DNA of 42,605 nt from Novosphingobium sp. SCN 66-18 (GTDB taxonomy: Bacteria; Pseudomonadota; Alphaproteobacteria; Sphingomonadales; Sphingomonadaceae): assembly GCA_001725355.1 (NCBI GenBank), contig MEGD01000028.1, forward strand, positions 1-42,605, in the 5' to 3' direction. The translations under genes and the position numbers were made by a program. Positions within the stretch are counted from its first letter, which is position 1. Each line of letters opens with the position of its first letter. The notes under the pieces are model-generated. The model saw only the letters and a program-made list of their open reading frames with translations. It was not told the DNA's origin and made no database searches. Shown here piece by piece: positions 25,815 through 35,527 of the stretch.

Positions 25815-26236
25815 AGCTTTTCCGCCCGTGCCTCGAACGCGGCGACCATCTTGCGGAAGGCACTGTCGAGGTACTGCCCGGCGAGCTTCTCGAAAATGAC
25901 GTTGCGGAATGCGAAGTCGACCTGAAAATCGACGAAGCAGCCGCCTTCCCCGTCAGGCGCGAAGGCCCAGTCGTTCTCCAGCTTGCGCAACGGACCGTCG
26001 AGGTACTCAACCACGATTCCCCGCGGACGATCGAACCGCACGCGCGAGGTGAATTTTTCCTTCAGCGCGCTGAAGCCCACCAGCATGTCCGCGATCATTT
26101 CCGACTCGTTTTCCGAACGGATGCGCGTGGCGACGACCCACGGCAGGAATTCGGGATAGCGGCGCACATCCGCCACCAGATCGAACATCTGTTCGGGCGA
26201 CCAGGGCAGGCGCCGCTTCTCGGCGATATGCGGCAC
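25775..26236 (-). CDS. Coq10/RatA-like START-domain protein (SRPBCC family)
   Basis: A 153-residue lipid-binding-fold protein. Typical motifs are the N-terminal EKRRLPWSPEQMFDLVADVRRYPEFLPWVVATRI, the GFSALKEKFTSRVRFDRP central strand region and DFQVDFAFRNVIFEKLAGQYLDSAFRKMVAAFEARAEKLYG. Homologues bind ubiquinone (Coq10) or, in E. coli, associate with ribosomes (RatA); which role applies here is unknown. It starts 6 bp after the lipA stop, a pairing widespread in alphaproteobacteria, and its end overlaps the cinA-type gene. Confidence 0.9.
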   Translation of the reverse strand: MPHIAEKRRLPWSPEQMFDLVADVRRYPEFLPWVVATRIRSENESEMIADMLVGFSALKEKFTSRVRFDRPRGIVVEYLDGPLRKLENDWAFAPDGEGGCFVDFQVDFAFRNVIFEKLAGQYLDSAFRKMVAAFEARAEKLYGSSRSSATSVA

Positions 26237-26242
26237 GCCCGA

Positions 26243-27187
26243 TCAGCCCTGCGCTGCGGCCTTCTGCGCGGCCTTGGCCAATTGCGCTTCGCGGGTAGCG
26301 CGCATTTCGCGGAAATCGTCACCGGCGTGATAACTGGACCGGGTCAACGGACTGGCGGCGACCTGCAGGAAGCCCTTCGCCCGCGCGATCGCGCCATAGG
26401 CCTCGAATGCCTTGGGCGTCACGAATTCGGCCACGCTGGCATGGCGCGGGGTGGGCTGGAGATACTGCCCCATCGTCAGGAAATCGATCTGCGCCGAACG
26501 CATGTCGTCCATCACCTGATGGACCTCGAGTCGCTCCTCGCCCAGCCCCAGCATGATGCCCGACTTGGTGAAGATGCGCGGATCGAGCCGCTTCACGTGC
26601 TCCAGCAGACGCAGCGAAGCGTAATAACGCGCGCCGGGCCGGATCGTGGGATACAGCCGGGGCACGGTTTCAAGGTTGTGGTTGTACACGTCCGGCCCGG
26701 CCGCGACGATCGATTCCACCGCGCTTTCCATCTTGTTGCGGAAATCGGGCGTCAGGATTTCGATGGTCGTCTTCGGCGTGGCGCGTCGCAGCGCCTCGAT
26801 CACCTTGACGAACTGCGAAGCGCCGCCATCGGGCAGGTCGTCGCGATCGACCGAGGTGATGACGATATGTTCCAGCCCCATCTTCGCGGCCGCTTCGGCC
26901 ACGTGCTCCGGCTCAAGCGGATCGACGGCGCGCGGCATGCCGGTCTTGACGTTGCAGAACGCACAGGCGCGCGTGCAGACGTCGCCCAGGATCATGACGG
27001 TCGCGTGCTTCTTGGTCCAGCATTCGCCGATGTTCGGGCAGGCCGCTTCCTCGCACACGGTGTTCAGCCGCAGGTCGCGCATCAGCTGGCGCGTTTCGCC
27101 GTAACCCCGGCTGGTCGGCGCTTTCACGCGGATCCAGTCCGGCTTGCGCTGACGTTCCGGGCGAGGCGATGAGGCTAGATCGTTCAT
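26243..27187 (-). CDS. lipA: lipoyl synthase
   Basis: Radical-SAM enzyme that inserts two sulfurs into octanoyl groups on lipoyl domains, for example that of the pyruvate dehydrogenase encoded later in this window. The 314-residue protein has the auxiliary cluster cysteines C45, C50 and C56 ([12 protein letters not shown]) and the SAM-cluster CxxxCxxC at C71/C75/C78 (CTRACAFC). Other matches are [15 protein letters not shown] and [14 protein letters not shown] 27187 is preferred; a TTG at 27229 would add a non-conserved lead. It is transcribed with the Coq10-like gene and divergently from carbonic anhydrase. Confidence 0.97.
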   Translation of the reverse strand: MNDLASSPRPERQRKPDWIRVKAPTSRGYGETRQLMRDLRLNTVCEEAACPNIGECWTKKHATVMILGDVCTRACAFCNVKTGMPRAVDPLEPEHVAEAAAKMGLEHIVITSVDRDDLPDGGASQFVKVIEALRRATPKTTIEILTPDFRNKMESAVESIVAAGPDVYNHNLETVPRLYPTIRPGARYYASLRLLEHVKRLDPRIFTKSGIMLGLGEERLEVHQVMDDMRSAQIDFLTMGQYLQPTPRHASVAEFVTPKAFEAYGAIARAKGFLQVAASPLTRSSYHAGDDFREMRATREAQLAKAAQKAAAQG

Positions 27188-27253
27188 GGCGTCCAGATAG
27201 GCGTATCTTCGGGCACTTGAAAGTGGCAATCGACCCGCGCATTAGCCTTCACC

Positions 27254-27907
27254 ATGTCAGATGATTCATCGCCAGAGCTGGACAAGCTCATCGCCGGCTA
27301 TCGCCGTTTCCGTGACCATGGATGGACGCCTCGCCTCGAACGCTGGCAACAGTTGAGCGAAGGGCAGGAGCCGCGCGTGATGATCATCGCCTGCTCCGAC
27401 AGCCGCGTCGATCCCGCGCAGATCTTCGACACCGACCCCGGCGAAATGTTCGTGGTGCGCAACGTCGCGGCGATGGTGCCGCCGTTCGAAACGTCCCCTG
27501 GCCATCATGGCGTGTCCGCCGCACTGGAATTCGCGGTGCAGGTGCTGAAGGTGAAGGAAGTCGTGGTCATGGGCCACGGCATGTGCGGCGGCTGCAAGGC
27601 CGCGCTGACGCAGGAACTGCGTGGGACCGAGCCAGGCGAAGGCGGCTTCATCGCCGACTGGATCGCCCTGCTGGACGAGGCGCGCGAACCCGTGGCCGAA
27701 GCGCACGGCACGACCGGCCGCACGGCCGAGCGGGCGATGGAGCAGGCCGGCGTCAAGGCCAGCCTCAAGAATCTGCGCACTTTCCCGTGCATCCAGCGCA
27801 AGGAAGCCAAGGGCGAACTCGTCCTGCGCGGCGCTTTCTTCGCGATTTCCGACGGCGTTCTTCACCTGCTGGATGAAGCCAGCGGCGATTTCCATCCTGT
27901 CGGATAG
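27254..27907 (+). CDS. beta-class carbonic anhydrase
   Basis: Interconverts CO2 and bicarbonate. The 217-residue protein has the zinc and active-site residues of beta enzymes: C47, D49 and R51 (ACSDSRVDP), then H108 and C111 (GHGMCGGC). The SPGHHGVSAALEFAVQVL helix and C-terminal dimer region are present, and the length is typical. No signal peptide is seen, so it is cytoplasmic. It lies divergent to lipA with a 66-bp gap, and a strong bidirectional terminator follows 22 bp after its stop. Confidence 0.95.
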   Translation: MSDDSSPELDKLIAGYRRFRDHGWTPRLERWQQLSEGQEPRVMIIACSDSRVDPAQIFDTDPGEMFVVRNVAAMVPPFETSPGHHGVSAALEFAVQVLKVKEVVVMGHGMCGGCKAALTQELRGTEPGEGGFIADWIALLDEAREPVAEAHGTTGRTAERAMEQAGVKASLKNLRTFPCIQRKEAKGELVLRGAFFAISDGVLHLLDEASGDFHPVG

Positions 27908-27929
27908 ACCCTGTCCGCGTGAGGGACGC

Positions 27930-27968
27930 GAAAAAGGGGGCGACCACCGCAGTGGCCGCCCCCTTTTC
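27930..27968. terminator. bidirectional intrinsic terminator
   Basis: AAAAGGGGGCGACCAC (27932-27947) pairs with GTGGCCGCCCCCTTTT (27952-27967) around a CGCA loop, with one A-C mismatch. A runs on one side and T runs on the other make it work in both directions. It serves the carbonic anhydrase gene and the convergent repeat-protein gene. Confidence 0.92.
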
Positions 27969-27988
27969 ACATCATCTAGCGCCAGGGG

Positions 27989-29332
27989 TTACTTGGCGGC
28001 CTTGGTGGTCGCGTAAACCGTCCACAGCTTGGCCAGCGGCGCGCGCACGGCACCGGTGATCTGGGCGAAGGTGGCCTTGGCTTCCTCGTACTTGCCTTCA
28101 TCGCACTGGGCGATGCCCAGGCGGGTCAGCGCGCGATCCTTGTCGATGTTGCCCTTCTGGATCGCCAGCTTGTAGAGATCCTCGGCCTTGGCTGCATCGC
28201 CATAGGACAGGTAGGCGTCGGCCGTTGCCAGCGCACCCTTGCCATCGGCGCCGGCGCGGGCATCACGTTCCAGGCCGGGCAGCGAGGCCTTGTCCGCCGC
28301 GATGCGGCCCTTGGCCTGCGAGATCGCGTCCGCCACGAACTGGTCGTTCGCGCGCAGCACGCCGGCGGCGACGCCGGCTTCCGCCACCTTCAGCACTTCG
28401 CCCGGCAGACGACGCGGGTCAGCCGCCTCGATATATTCGACGTATTCGCGTTCGAGATACTTGGGATCGCTCTGGAACGCCCCCGAACGCATCATCAGGC
28501 GGCCGAGATCGAGCGATTCCTGATTGGTGAACGTACCGAATTCGCGGGTCAGCTGGCCGGCGCCGAGCCAGTTGATCGGCGAGGGATCGTTCGCGACCAT
28601 CATCGTCGACCATTCGATCGCCTGCGGCCCCAGCTTCGCCTTGTAGGCGATCAGGTTGGCGCGCTTGAACCAGTCGGCGGGAACGGTGCCACCGGCGGCC
28701 TTGCGCGTATCGACGGCGAGCTTGAGCGCCTGAAGGCCTTCGGCCGGCTTGCCCTGCTGCACGTAGGCATCAGCCAGAAGCTCCGCCGCCGTGTCCTCGC
28801 TGTAGTTCGCCTGCACGACCTTGGTCAGCGCATCGACAGCGACCGGCCAGTCCTTTTGCGTATAGGCGAAGTTGCCCAGATAGAACTGGTACTCGCTGAC
28901 CTTGTCGGCAGGCACCAGTCCGCTGTCGAGCATGTTCTTGATGCCGCGTTCGCGCATCCCGATGTCGCCCAGCATGCCGCCGAGGTTCACCGCGAACTGG
29001 CCGGCCGTCATCCGGTCGGTGGGGTTCTTGATCGCGGCTTCCGCGGCTGCCAGCTGTGCCGGAGCGCCGGCAAGCTGCGTCTTGATATCGGCGTCCGAAG
29101 CGCCCTTCGCCTTGGCGGCGGCCGCATCGCCCAGAACCTTCTGCAAAGGCCCGGCAACGGCGACGAATTCCTTGGAGAAGGCGCCGGCCTTGGCCGCTTC
29201 CTTTTCCTTGGCGACGGCGGCTGTCGCGCCCAGCGTCGCTCCACCCGCGACAAGGCCGGTTGCCAGCGCGGTCGCCAGCGCCATGCGGGCTGCACCACCC
29301 TTGGCAAACTTCCCGAAAGAAACCCGCATCAT
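27989..29332 (-). CDS. exported helical-repeat (TPR-like) protein
   Basis: A 447-residue protein with a signal peptide (ARMALATALATGLVAGGATLGATAAVA) after ATG 29332 (ATG 29329 is equally placed against the GGAG site). The mature part is built of alanine-rich helical pairs resembling tetratricopeptide repeats, for example EYQFYLGNFAYTQKDWPVAVDALTKVVQA, AAELLADAYVQQGKPAEGLQALKLAVD, DAYLSYGDAAKAEDLYKLAIQKG and TRLGIAQCDEGKYEEAKATFAQI. It probably acts as a periplasmic scaffold; no partner can be inferred. It is one of the larger unnamed proteins of the window, in its own transcription unit between the terminator and the gyrA promoter region. Confidence 0.85.
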   Translation of the reverse strand: MMRVSFGKFAKGGAARMALATALATGLVAGGATLGATAAVAKEKEAAKAGAFSKEFVAVAGPLQKVLGDAAAAKAKGASDADIKTQLAGAPAQLAAAEAAIKNPTDRMTAGQFAVNLGGMLGDIGMRERGIKNMLDSGLVPADKVSEYQFYLGNFAYTQKDWPVAVDALTKVVQANYSEDTAAELLADAYVQQGKPAEGLQALKLAVDTRKAAGGTVPADWFKRANLIAYKAKLGPQAIEWSTMMVANDPSPINWLGAGQLTREFGTFTNQESLDLGRLMMRSGAFQSDPKYLEREYVEYIEAADPRRLPGEVLKVAEAGVAAGVLRANDQFVADAISQAKGRIAADKASLPGLERDARAGADGKGALATADAYLSYGDAAKAEDLYKLAIQKGNIDKDRALTRLGIAQCDEGKYEEAKATFAQITGAVRAPLAKLWTVYATTKAAK

Positions 29333-29652
29333 GCATTCTCCTGTTCGACCCGGAAACCCGAAGGCAAGCGTTGTGAAATCGCTTTTGCACCCTGCCCCGG
29401 CCGGCGTTCGTTGACTTGTGGCCGGCTCCGCTAGTGGCGCGGAATCATGACCTTTGCAACCGCTCCGGCGATACCTTTTGCGCAGTGAACCGCGATTGAA
29501 CGGCGCTTCGTCCCGCAACACGGTCAACCTGTCGCATGTGTGGAAAACTACCCCCGTAACGGCCCGAAATTCCCCGCGTTGCTGGCCATTCCCGCCCGAT
29601 TGTCCTAGGGCCGGTCATCAATTCCCACAACCAGAGCGAAATAGCCACCGAC
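29333..29652. other. 320-bp divergent intergenic region before gyrA
   Basis: This gap separates the repeat-protein gene from gyrA and must hold promoters for both. A TTGACT hexamer at 29411-29416 could be a rightward -35 box, but no convincing -10 box follows at normal spacing. No further gene, tRNA or clear hairpin was seen. Confidence 0.5.
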
Positions 29653-32379
29653 GTGAGCGACGACACCACCATCATCGATCCCCCTGCCCCCGCGACGGAT
29701 CCCGAACTCCAGCGGATCGACATCGTCGATGAAATGAAGACCAGCTATCTCGATTACGCGATGAGCGTGATCGTCAGCCGTGCGTTGCCCGACGTGCGCG
29801 ACGGCCTGAAGCCGGTCCACCGCCGCATTCTTTTCGCCAGCCAGGAAGGCGGCTTCGTCGCCGGGCGGCCCTATCGCAAATCGGCCAAGATCGTCGGCGA
29901 CGTGATGGGCAACTATCACCCGCACGGCGACAGCGCGATCTACGACGCGCTGGCCCGCATGACGCAGAACTGGTCGATGCGGCTGCCGCTGATCGACGGC
30001 CAGGGCAACTTCGGTTCGATGGACCCCGATCCGCCGGCCTCGATGCGCTACACCGAGGCGAGGCTGGCGCGCGTGGCCAATTCGCTGCTCGACGATCTCG
30101 ACAAGGATACCGTCGATTTCACCGACAACTACGACGGTTCGCGTCAGGAACCCTCGGTCCTGCCCGCGCGCTTCCCCAACCTGCTGGTCAACGGCGCGGG
30201 CGGCATCGCGGTCGGCATGGCCACCAACATTCCGCCGCACAACCTGGGCGAGGTGATCGACGGCTGCCTGGCCTACATGGACAACCCGCTGATCACGATC
30301 GACGAACTGATCGAGATCATTCCGGGGCCGGACTTCCCCACCGCGCCGCTGATCCTGGGCGCCGCCGGCGCGCGCAAGGCCTATCACGAAGGCCGTGGCT
30401 CGATCATCATGCGCGCCTGCCACAAGATCGAGGAAGGCCGGGGCGACCGGCGCTCGATCGTGCTGACCTCGATTCCCTACCAGGTCGGTAAATCCGGTCT
30501 AGTCGAGAAGATCGCCGAGGCCGCCAAGGACAAGCGGATCGAGGGCATCTCGGACATCCGCGACGAATCCAACCGCGAAGGCGTGCGCGTGGTCATCGAC
30601 CTCAAGCGCGACGCCACGCCGGAAGTGGTTCTCAACCAGCTCTGGCGCAACACGCCGGCGCAATCGAACTTCCCGGCCAACATGCTCGCCATCCGCGGCG
30701 GCCGCCCGGAAATCCTCAGCCTCAAGGACATCATCGAATCCTTCGTGCGCTTCCGCGAGGAAGTCATCACGCGGCGCACCAAGTTCGAACTGAACAAGGC
30801 GCGGGACCGGGCGCATATCCTGCTCGGCCTCGTCATCGCGGTCACCAATCTCGATGAAGTCGTGCGGATCATCCGGGGATCGGCCAACCCTGCGCTGGCG
30901 CGTGAAACGCTGCTCGCCCGCGAATGGCCGATGGGCGAGATCGCGTCCTATATCCGCCTGGTCGAAGCGATCGAGGACGATGCAAGCATCGGCGGCGAAA
31001 GCTATCGCCTGTCCGAAACGCAGGTCCGCGCCATTCTCGACCTTCGCCTGCACCGCCTGACCGCACTCGGCCGCGACGAGATCGGCGGCGAACTGGAAGT
31101 GCTGGCCAAGGCGATCGAGGAGTTCCTCTCGATCCTGGCCGACCGCGTGAAGCTTTATGGCGTGATGCGCCAGGAACTGATCGAGGTCCGCGATGCCTAT
31201 GCCACGCCGCGCGTCTCGCTGATCGCGCCGGCCGCGGACGGGATCGACGACGAGGACCTGATCGAGCGCGAGGACATGGTCGTCACGATCACGCTCGATG
31301 GCTACATCAAGCGCACCCCGCTCTCCACCTTCCGCGCGCAGAACCGTGGCGGCAAGGGCCGCTCCGGCATGGCAACCAAGGAAGAGGATGCCGTGGCGAA
31401 CATGTTCGTCACCAGCACCCACACGCCGGTGCTGTTCTTCTCCACCGCCGGCAAGGTCTACCGCCTCAAGGTGTGGCGCCTGCCCGAAGGCGGCCCGGCC
31501 ACGCGCGGCCGCCCGGTGGTCAACCTGCTGCCCGCGCTCGACCAGGGCGAGACCATCGCGGCCGTGCTGCCGCTGCCCGAGGACGAGGGCGAATGGAGCA
31601 AGCTCCACGTCATGTTCGCCACGGCGAAGGGCAACGTGCGCCGCAACGCCATGGATCTTTTCGCCAACATCCCGTCGAACGGGAAATACGCGATGAAGTT
31701 CGAGGAAGAGAGCGAGGACCGCCTGATCGGCGTCGCGCTGCTGTCCGAAGGCGATGACGTGCTGCTGGCGAGCCGGCAGGGCAAGGCGATCCGCTTCCCG
31801 GCGGACGACGTGCGCGAATTCCAGAGCCGCACCTCCACCGGCGTGCGCGGCATGACGCTGAAGGAAGGCGACGAGGTCATCTCGCTATCGATCCTCCACC
31901 GCGTTGGCGTCAAGGATCAGGACGAGCGCGAGGACTATCTCCGCTTCGCCCCGTGGAAGGCGGAGAAGGAAGGCGAACCGCAGATGGCGGCGGAGCGCTA
32001 TGCCGAACTGGCGGAGAAGGAACAGTTCATCCTCACCGTCTGCGCCAACGGCTATGGCAAGCTCTCCTCCGCCTACGAATACCGGCGCACCGGCCGTGGC
32101 GGACAGGGCATCACCAATATCGACAACATCGGCCGCAACGGCCCGGTGGTGGCGAGCTTCCCCGCGGTGCAGGCCGACCAGCTGATGCTCGTCACCGATC
32201 AGGCCAAGCTGATCCGCCTGCCGCTCGATTCGCTGCGCGTGATCGGGCGCGGCAGCGCGGGCGTGCGGCTGTTCCATGTCGCCGATGACGAACATGTGGT
32301 CAGCGCGGTGCGTCTGGCCGAGGAAGAGGGCGAAGCGGCCGAACAGGCTGCCGACGGCGAGGCGCCGTCCGAGGCATGA
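29653..32379 (+). CDS. gyrA: DNA gyrase subunit A
   Basis: Breaks and reseals DNA within gyrase to introduce negative supercoils. The 908-residue protein starts at GTG 29653. Matches include [29 protein letters not shown], the catalytic tyrosine Y133 ([10 protein letters not shown]), [20 protein letters not shown], and the C-terminal beta-pinwheel with the GyrA-box-like QNRGGKG that distinguishes gyrase from ParC. The quinolone-determining region reads [12 protein letters not shown], with S94 and D98 equivalent to E. coli S83 and D87, so the common resistance substitutions are absent. The C-terminus is acidic. Its stop overlaps the DUF952 gene by ATGA. Confidence 0.98.
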   Translation: MSDDTTIIDPPAPATDPELQRIDIVDEMKTSYLDYAMSVIVSRALPDVRDGLKPVHRRILFASQEGGFVAGRPYRKSAKIVGDVMGNYHPHGDSAIYDALARMTQNWSMRLPLIDGQGNFGSMDPDPPASMRYTEARLARVANSLLDDLDKDTVDFTDNYDGSRQEPSVLPARFPNLLVNGAGGIAVGMATNIPPHNLGEVIDGCLAYMDNPLITIDELIEIIPGPDFPTAPLILGAAGARKAYHEGRGSIIMRACHKIEEGRGDRRSIVLTSIPYQVGKSGLVEKIAEAAKDKRIEGISDIRDESNREGVRVVIDLKRDATPEVVLNQLWRNTPAQSNFPANMLAIRGGRPEILSLKDIIESFVRFREEVITRRTKFELNKARDRAHILLGLVIAVTNLDEVVRIIRGSANPALARETLLAREWPMGEIASYIRLVEAIEDDASIGGESYRLSETQVRAILDLRLHRLTALGRDEIGGELEVLAKAIEEFLSILADRVKLYGVMRQELIEVRDAYATPRVSLIAPAADGIDDEDLIEREDMVVTITLDGYIKRTPLSTFRAQNRGGKGRSGMATKEEDAVANMFVTSTHTPVLFFSTAGKVYRLKVWRLPEGGPATRGRPVVNLLPALDQGETIAAVLPLPEDEGEWSKLHVMFATAKGNVRRNAMDLFANIPSNGKYAMKFEEESEDRLIGVALLSEGDDVLLASRQGKAIRFPADDVREFQSRTSTGVRGMTLKEGDEVISLSILHRVGVKDQDEREDYLRFAPWKAEKEGEPQMAAERYAELAEKEQFILTVCANGYGKLSSAYEYRRTGRGGQGITNIDNIGRNGPVVASFPAVQADQLMLVTDQAKLIRLPLDSLRVIGRGSAGVRLFHVADDEHVVSAVRLAEEEGEAAEQAADGEAPSEA

Positions 32380-32723
32380 CCCCTGCCGTCGCCTACAAGG
32401 TGCTCACAGCGCCGCAGATGGCGGAACTGGAGCACGCCGGTGTATTCAGGGGCGCGCCGGTCGACCTCGCCGATGGCTACATCCATCTGTCGACCGAGGC
32501 GCAGCTTGCCGAAACGATCGACAAGCACTTCGCCGGGCAGGACGGCCTGCACATCGTCGCGGTCGATCTGGATGCGCTGGGTGACGCGGTGAAGTGGGAG
32601 CCTTCGCGCGGGGGACAATTGTTCCCGCATATCTACGCCGATCTGCCGCTCGACGCGGCGATCGCCTATGGACCGCTGCGGCGCCACCCGGACGGCACGA
32701 TCGCGCTGCCGGTGGCGGGATAA
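32376..32723 (+). CDS. DUF952 family protein
   Basis: A 115-residue cytoplasmic protein matching DUF952 (VAYKVLTAPQMAELEHAGVFRGAPVDLADGYIHLSTEAQLAETIDKHF, then LHIVAVDLDALGDAVKWEPSRGGQLFPHIYADLPLDAAI). The HLST and FPH(I/L)YA histidine motifs suggest a small ADP-ribosyl- or glutathione-transferase-like fold, but the family has no established function. It is translationally coupled to gyrA and ends 12 bp from the stop of the convergent YhhN-type gene. Confidence 0.88.
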   Translation: MTPAVAYKVLTAPQMAELEHAGVFRGAPVDLADGYIHLSTEAQLAETIDKHFAGQDGLHIVAVDLDALGDAVKWEPSRGGQLFPHIYADLPLDAAIAYGPLRRHPDGTIALPVAG

Positions 32724-32735
32724 GGCATTGGAGCC

Positions 32736-33407
32736 CTACTCCGCGCTGAACTCCCCTTCCCGGCGTAGCGTGCCGATCACGCCGGTGCAGATCAGGAACT
32801 GGCCGAAGTAATAGAGCGGCCAGATCAGCAGGTGCGGCAGTGGGCTGGTGGCAAGCGGCCCCATGCGCGCGAAGATCAGCAGGTCCGATGCCACGAATAG
32901 CAGCGCACCCGCGCCCACGCGTCCGCGCGGAAAGGCGCTGAGCCATGCAGCCGCCGCCATCCCGCCCAGCGGCAGGGCATAGAGCGCGACCTGCATCGCC
33001 ACCGCCCGGTCCGCCGGCAGCAGCCAGGCCAGCACCGGTACGCCGACGACCAGCGCGACCGCCAGCGCCTTGTCCCGCAGACTCACTGCACCGCCCCGCC
33101 CGTGCTGCAAGTAAAGCGCGATGGCGACGAGGTGGCCCGCGAAGAACGCCGCCGCGCCGGCGGCGAACGCCACTTCCAGCACCACGTCCCCCAGCGCGCC
33201 CAGCGCCATGACCAGCGCGATCCGGTGCGCCCCGCGCGAAGGGTGGTGCAGCCAGGCATAGACCGCGAGCAGGCCCACGCCCGCGCCCTTCCACGCGATC
33301 TGGTACAGCCCCGGCACCGCGCCGCCGGCGATGACCCCATAGCTGATGCCGAAAACCAGGCTGGCGAGCAGCCAGGGCCGCCGCTCGGCCAATGCGCGAC
33401 CTGTCAT
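32736..33407 (-). CDS. YhhN-family membrane protein (lysoplasmalogenase-like)
   Basis: A 223-residue integral membrane protein with about eight hydrophobic helices (SLVFGISYGVIAGGAVPGLY, ALVMALGALGDVVLEV, AAAFFAGHLVAIALYLQ, AVALVVGVPVLAWLLP, VALYALPLGGMAAAAWLS, GAGALLFVASDLLIFA, and so on). The SDLLIF and GxxxGD(V/L)xLE acidic motifs match the YhhN/TMEM86 family, whose animal members hydrolyse lysoplasmalogens. ATG 33407 has AAGGA six bases upstream. Upstream in-frame residues to 33497 run into trmFO and are not used. Confidence 0.85.
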   Translation of the reverse strand: MTGRALAERRPWLLASLVFGISYGVIAGGAVPGLYQIAWKGAGVGLLAVYAWLHHPSRGAHRIALVMALGALGDVVLEVAFAAGAAAFFAGHLVAIALYLQHGRGGAVSLRDKALAVALVVGVPVLAWLLPADRAVAMQVALYALPLGGMAAAAWLSAFPRGRVGAGALLFVASDLLIFARMGPLATSPLPHLLIWPLYYFGQFLICTGVIGTLRREGEFSAE

Positions 33408-33479
33408 ACCGTCCTTCCCGCGTGATGGCCGCGCACCTTGGGGTTGTCCGCGCCGCAAGGCAATGCCAATGCGCGGGAC

Positions 33480-34838
33480 ATGACGCATCAGGTTCACATC
33501 ATCGGCGGCGGCATGGCCGGCAGCGAAGCGGCATGGCAGCTCGCCCGGCGCGGCGTGCGGGTACGCCTTTCGGAAATGCGCGGCGCCAATCTACCCGGTG
33601 GGGGCGACACCACGGCGGCGCACCAGGGCACGGGCCTGGCCGAACTGGTCTGCTCCAACAGCTTCCGGTCGGACGATCACGAAAAGAACGCGGTCGGCCT
33701 GCTGCACGAGGAAATGCGCCGCTGTGACAGCCTGCTGATGGCGGCGGCGGAAAAGGCGCGCGTGCCCGCCGGCTCCGCGCTCGCCGTGGACCGCGACGTG
33801 TTCTCGGCGGCGGTGGAGCAGGCGCTGGCGGCGCTGCCCAACCTGGAGATCGTGCGCGAACGGGTGGACGTGCTGCCGGCGCAGGGGCCGGTGATCGTCG
33901 CCACCGGCCCGCTCACCGCGCCAGCGCTGGCCGAGAGCATCGGCGGCGCGACCGGGGCGGACGCGCTCGCCTTCTTCGACGCCATCGCCCCCATCGTCCA
34001 CCGCGACAGCATCGACATGGACGTGTGCTGGATGGCGAGCCGCTGGGACCGGGGCGAAACCAAGGACTACATCAACTGCCCGATGAACCGCGACCAATAC
34101 CGCGCGTTCCGGCAGGGCCTGCTCGATGGCGACAAGACCGCGTTCAAGGAATGGGAAGCAAACACGCCCTATTTCGATGGCTGCATGCCGATCGAGGTGA
34201 TGGCCGAACGGGGCGAGGACACGCTGCGCTTCGGGCCGATGAAGCCGGTGGGGCTGGACAACCCGCACAGCGCCACGCCCGAATTTCCGCGCGGGCGCTG
34301 GCCCTATGCCGTGGTGCAGTTGCGGCAGGACAACAAGCTCGGCACGCTGTGGAACATGGTGGGCTTCCAGACCAAGCTGAAGCACGCCGAACAAGTGCGG
34401 CTGTTCCGCACCATTCCCGGCCTGGAAAACGCCGAATTCGCGCGGCTGGGCGGGCTGCACCGCAACACCTTCCTCAATTCCCCCACGCTGCTGGACCGGG
34501 AACTGCGCCTGAAAAGCCGCCCGCACATCCGCTTCGCCGGGCAGATCACCGGCTGCGAAGGCTATGTCGAAAGCGCCTCGGTCGGCCTGCTCGCCGGGCT
34601 GATGACCGCCCACGAACTCGCCGGCCGCCCCTGGACCCCGCCCCCCCGCACCACCGCGCTGGGCGCGCTGCTCGCCCACATCACCGGCGACGCCGAGGCG
34701 GAAAGCTACCAGCCGATGAACGTGAACTTCGGCCTGTTCCCGCCGGTGGACGCCAGCGTGAAGAAGAAAGAGCGCAAGGAGGCGTACACGGCGCGGGCGA
34801 AGCGGGACTTGGGGGAGTGGTTGTTGGCGGGGGTGTGA
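33480..34838 (+). CDS. trmFO: folate/FAD-dependent tRNA (uracil-54-C5)-methyltransferase
   Basis: Makes T54 in the T loop of tRNAs using methylene-tetrahydrofolate and FADH2. The 452-residue protein begins [25 protein letters not shown], an FAD dinucleotide-binding strand. It continues with [69 protein letters not shown] and [22 protein letters not shown], all TrmFO hallmarks including the conserved cysteines. ATG 33480 is preferred over 33438. The accessory island begins about 115 bp after its stop. Confidence 0.97.
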   Translation: MTHQVHIIGGGMAGSEAAWQLARRGVRVRLSEMRGANLPGGGDTTAAHQGTGLAELVCSNSFRSDDHEKNAVGLLHEEMRRCDSLLMAAAEKARVPAGSALAVDRDVFSAAVEQALAALPNLEIVRERVDVLPAQGPVIVATGPLTAPALAESIGGATGADALAFFDAIAPIVHRDSIDMDVCWMASRWDRGETKDYINCPMNRDQYRAFRQGLLDGDKTAFKEWEANTPYFDGCMPIEVMAERGEDTLRFGPMKPVGLDNPHSATPEFPRGRWPYAVVQLRQDNKLGTLWNMVGFQTKLKHAEQVRLFRTIPGLENAEFARLGGLHRNTFLNSPTLLDRELRLKSRPHIRFAGQITGCEGYVESASVGLLAGLMTAHELAGRPWTPPPRTTALGALLAHITGDAEAESYQPMNVNFGLFPPVDASVKKKERKEAYTARAKRDLGEWLLAGV

Positions 34839-34954
34839 GGGGTGGGATGTGGGGTTGGAGTAGCGGGTTACGCGAAGACCGGCGATCAAAATTAACAATC
34901 ATCGCCCGTGTTGCCGCGCAATGGTTTCACTCGGCCCGCACGGCAAGCCGCTTG

Positions 34955-35527
34955 TTATTCAATCCACCAGCAGGAAAACCCAAAAGTTGCAAGAAATGAC
35001 GAAACCGCTGGGCTGGCTTTTGCACAACGATCCAGCCTTATTGCCTTTAAAGCAGATACTCCATGCCTTGTTTCACGGTAATGCTCCCCGCACTCTAAAA
35101 ACATCTCCTTCAAATATCGCTTTCCACCAACGCCTTCATGGCAATATTTGTAATTATCTAAATTAAATTTTGATATAATATATTGTTCATCTGCTAAAAT
35201 TATATTCTCAGTCATGATATCACAAACAAGAATATGAATTTTATCTTTTTCAGCTCCCGCATTTATTAAAGAAGATCTAATATAGTCACTTATAACTTGA
35301 GATGATTCCTGTCTTTTTTCACGATCCACCCAAACAACAAAAGCATCCGCGTTAGAATCTCGGGCTTTGAAAAATGTGACTATTTGCTGAGCTAGCGCAG
35401 CCATTGTCCAAGATACACCATTGCTTACTGGTATAACCTCAACATAATGAAAATTATTGTTTAAGAATAGTTGCTCCATACTACCTTCAACAAAGGCTAA
35501 TATGTTAGGATAGTGCATTTGATGCAT
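34955..35527 (-). CDS. small Toprim/DUF4276-like protein, partner of the AAA ATPase
   Basis: A 190-residue protein (ATG 35527; ATG 35518 also possible). It opens with a beta strand and acidic turn, NILAFVEGSMEQLFLN (E14), and later has AFVVWVDREKRQES (D68, E70). This spacing recalls the Toprim metal site seen in OLD-, RloB-, DUF4435- and DUF4276-type nucleases. The later ENIILADEQYI and GKRYLKEMF...HGVSALKAIRLDRCAKASPAVSSFL segments resemble the DUF4276 tail. Assignment is by eye and needs profile searching. It overlaps the end of the ATPase gene by 23 bp, so the two are translated together. Base composition is clearly AT-richer than the surroundings, which indicates recent acquisition. Probable role: effector nuclease of a two-gene defence module. 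Confidence 0.65.
   Translation of the reverse strand: MHQMHYPNILAFVEGSMEQLFLNNNFHYVEVIPVSNGVSWTMAALAQQIVTFFKARDSNADAFVVWVDREKRQESSQVISDYIRSSLINAGAEKDKIHILVCDIMTENIILADEQYIISKFNLDNYKYCHEGVGGKRYLKEMFLECGEHYRETRHGVSALKAIRLDRCAKASPAVSSFLATFGFSCWWIE

Noticed and set aside
30000-30030. Quinolone-resistance substitutions in gyrA
   Set aside because: The determining region (encoded near 29920-29950) retains Ser and Asp at the two key positions.
33591-34898. 435-codon minus-strand frame opposite trmFO
   Set aside because: Shadow of trmFO; no signature motifs.
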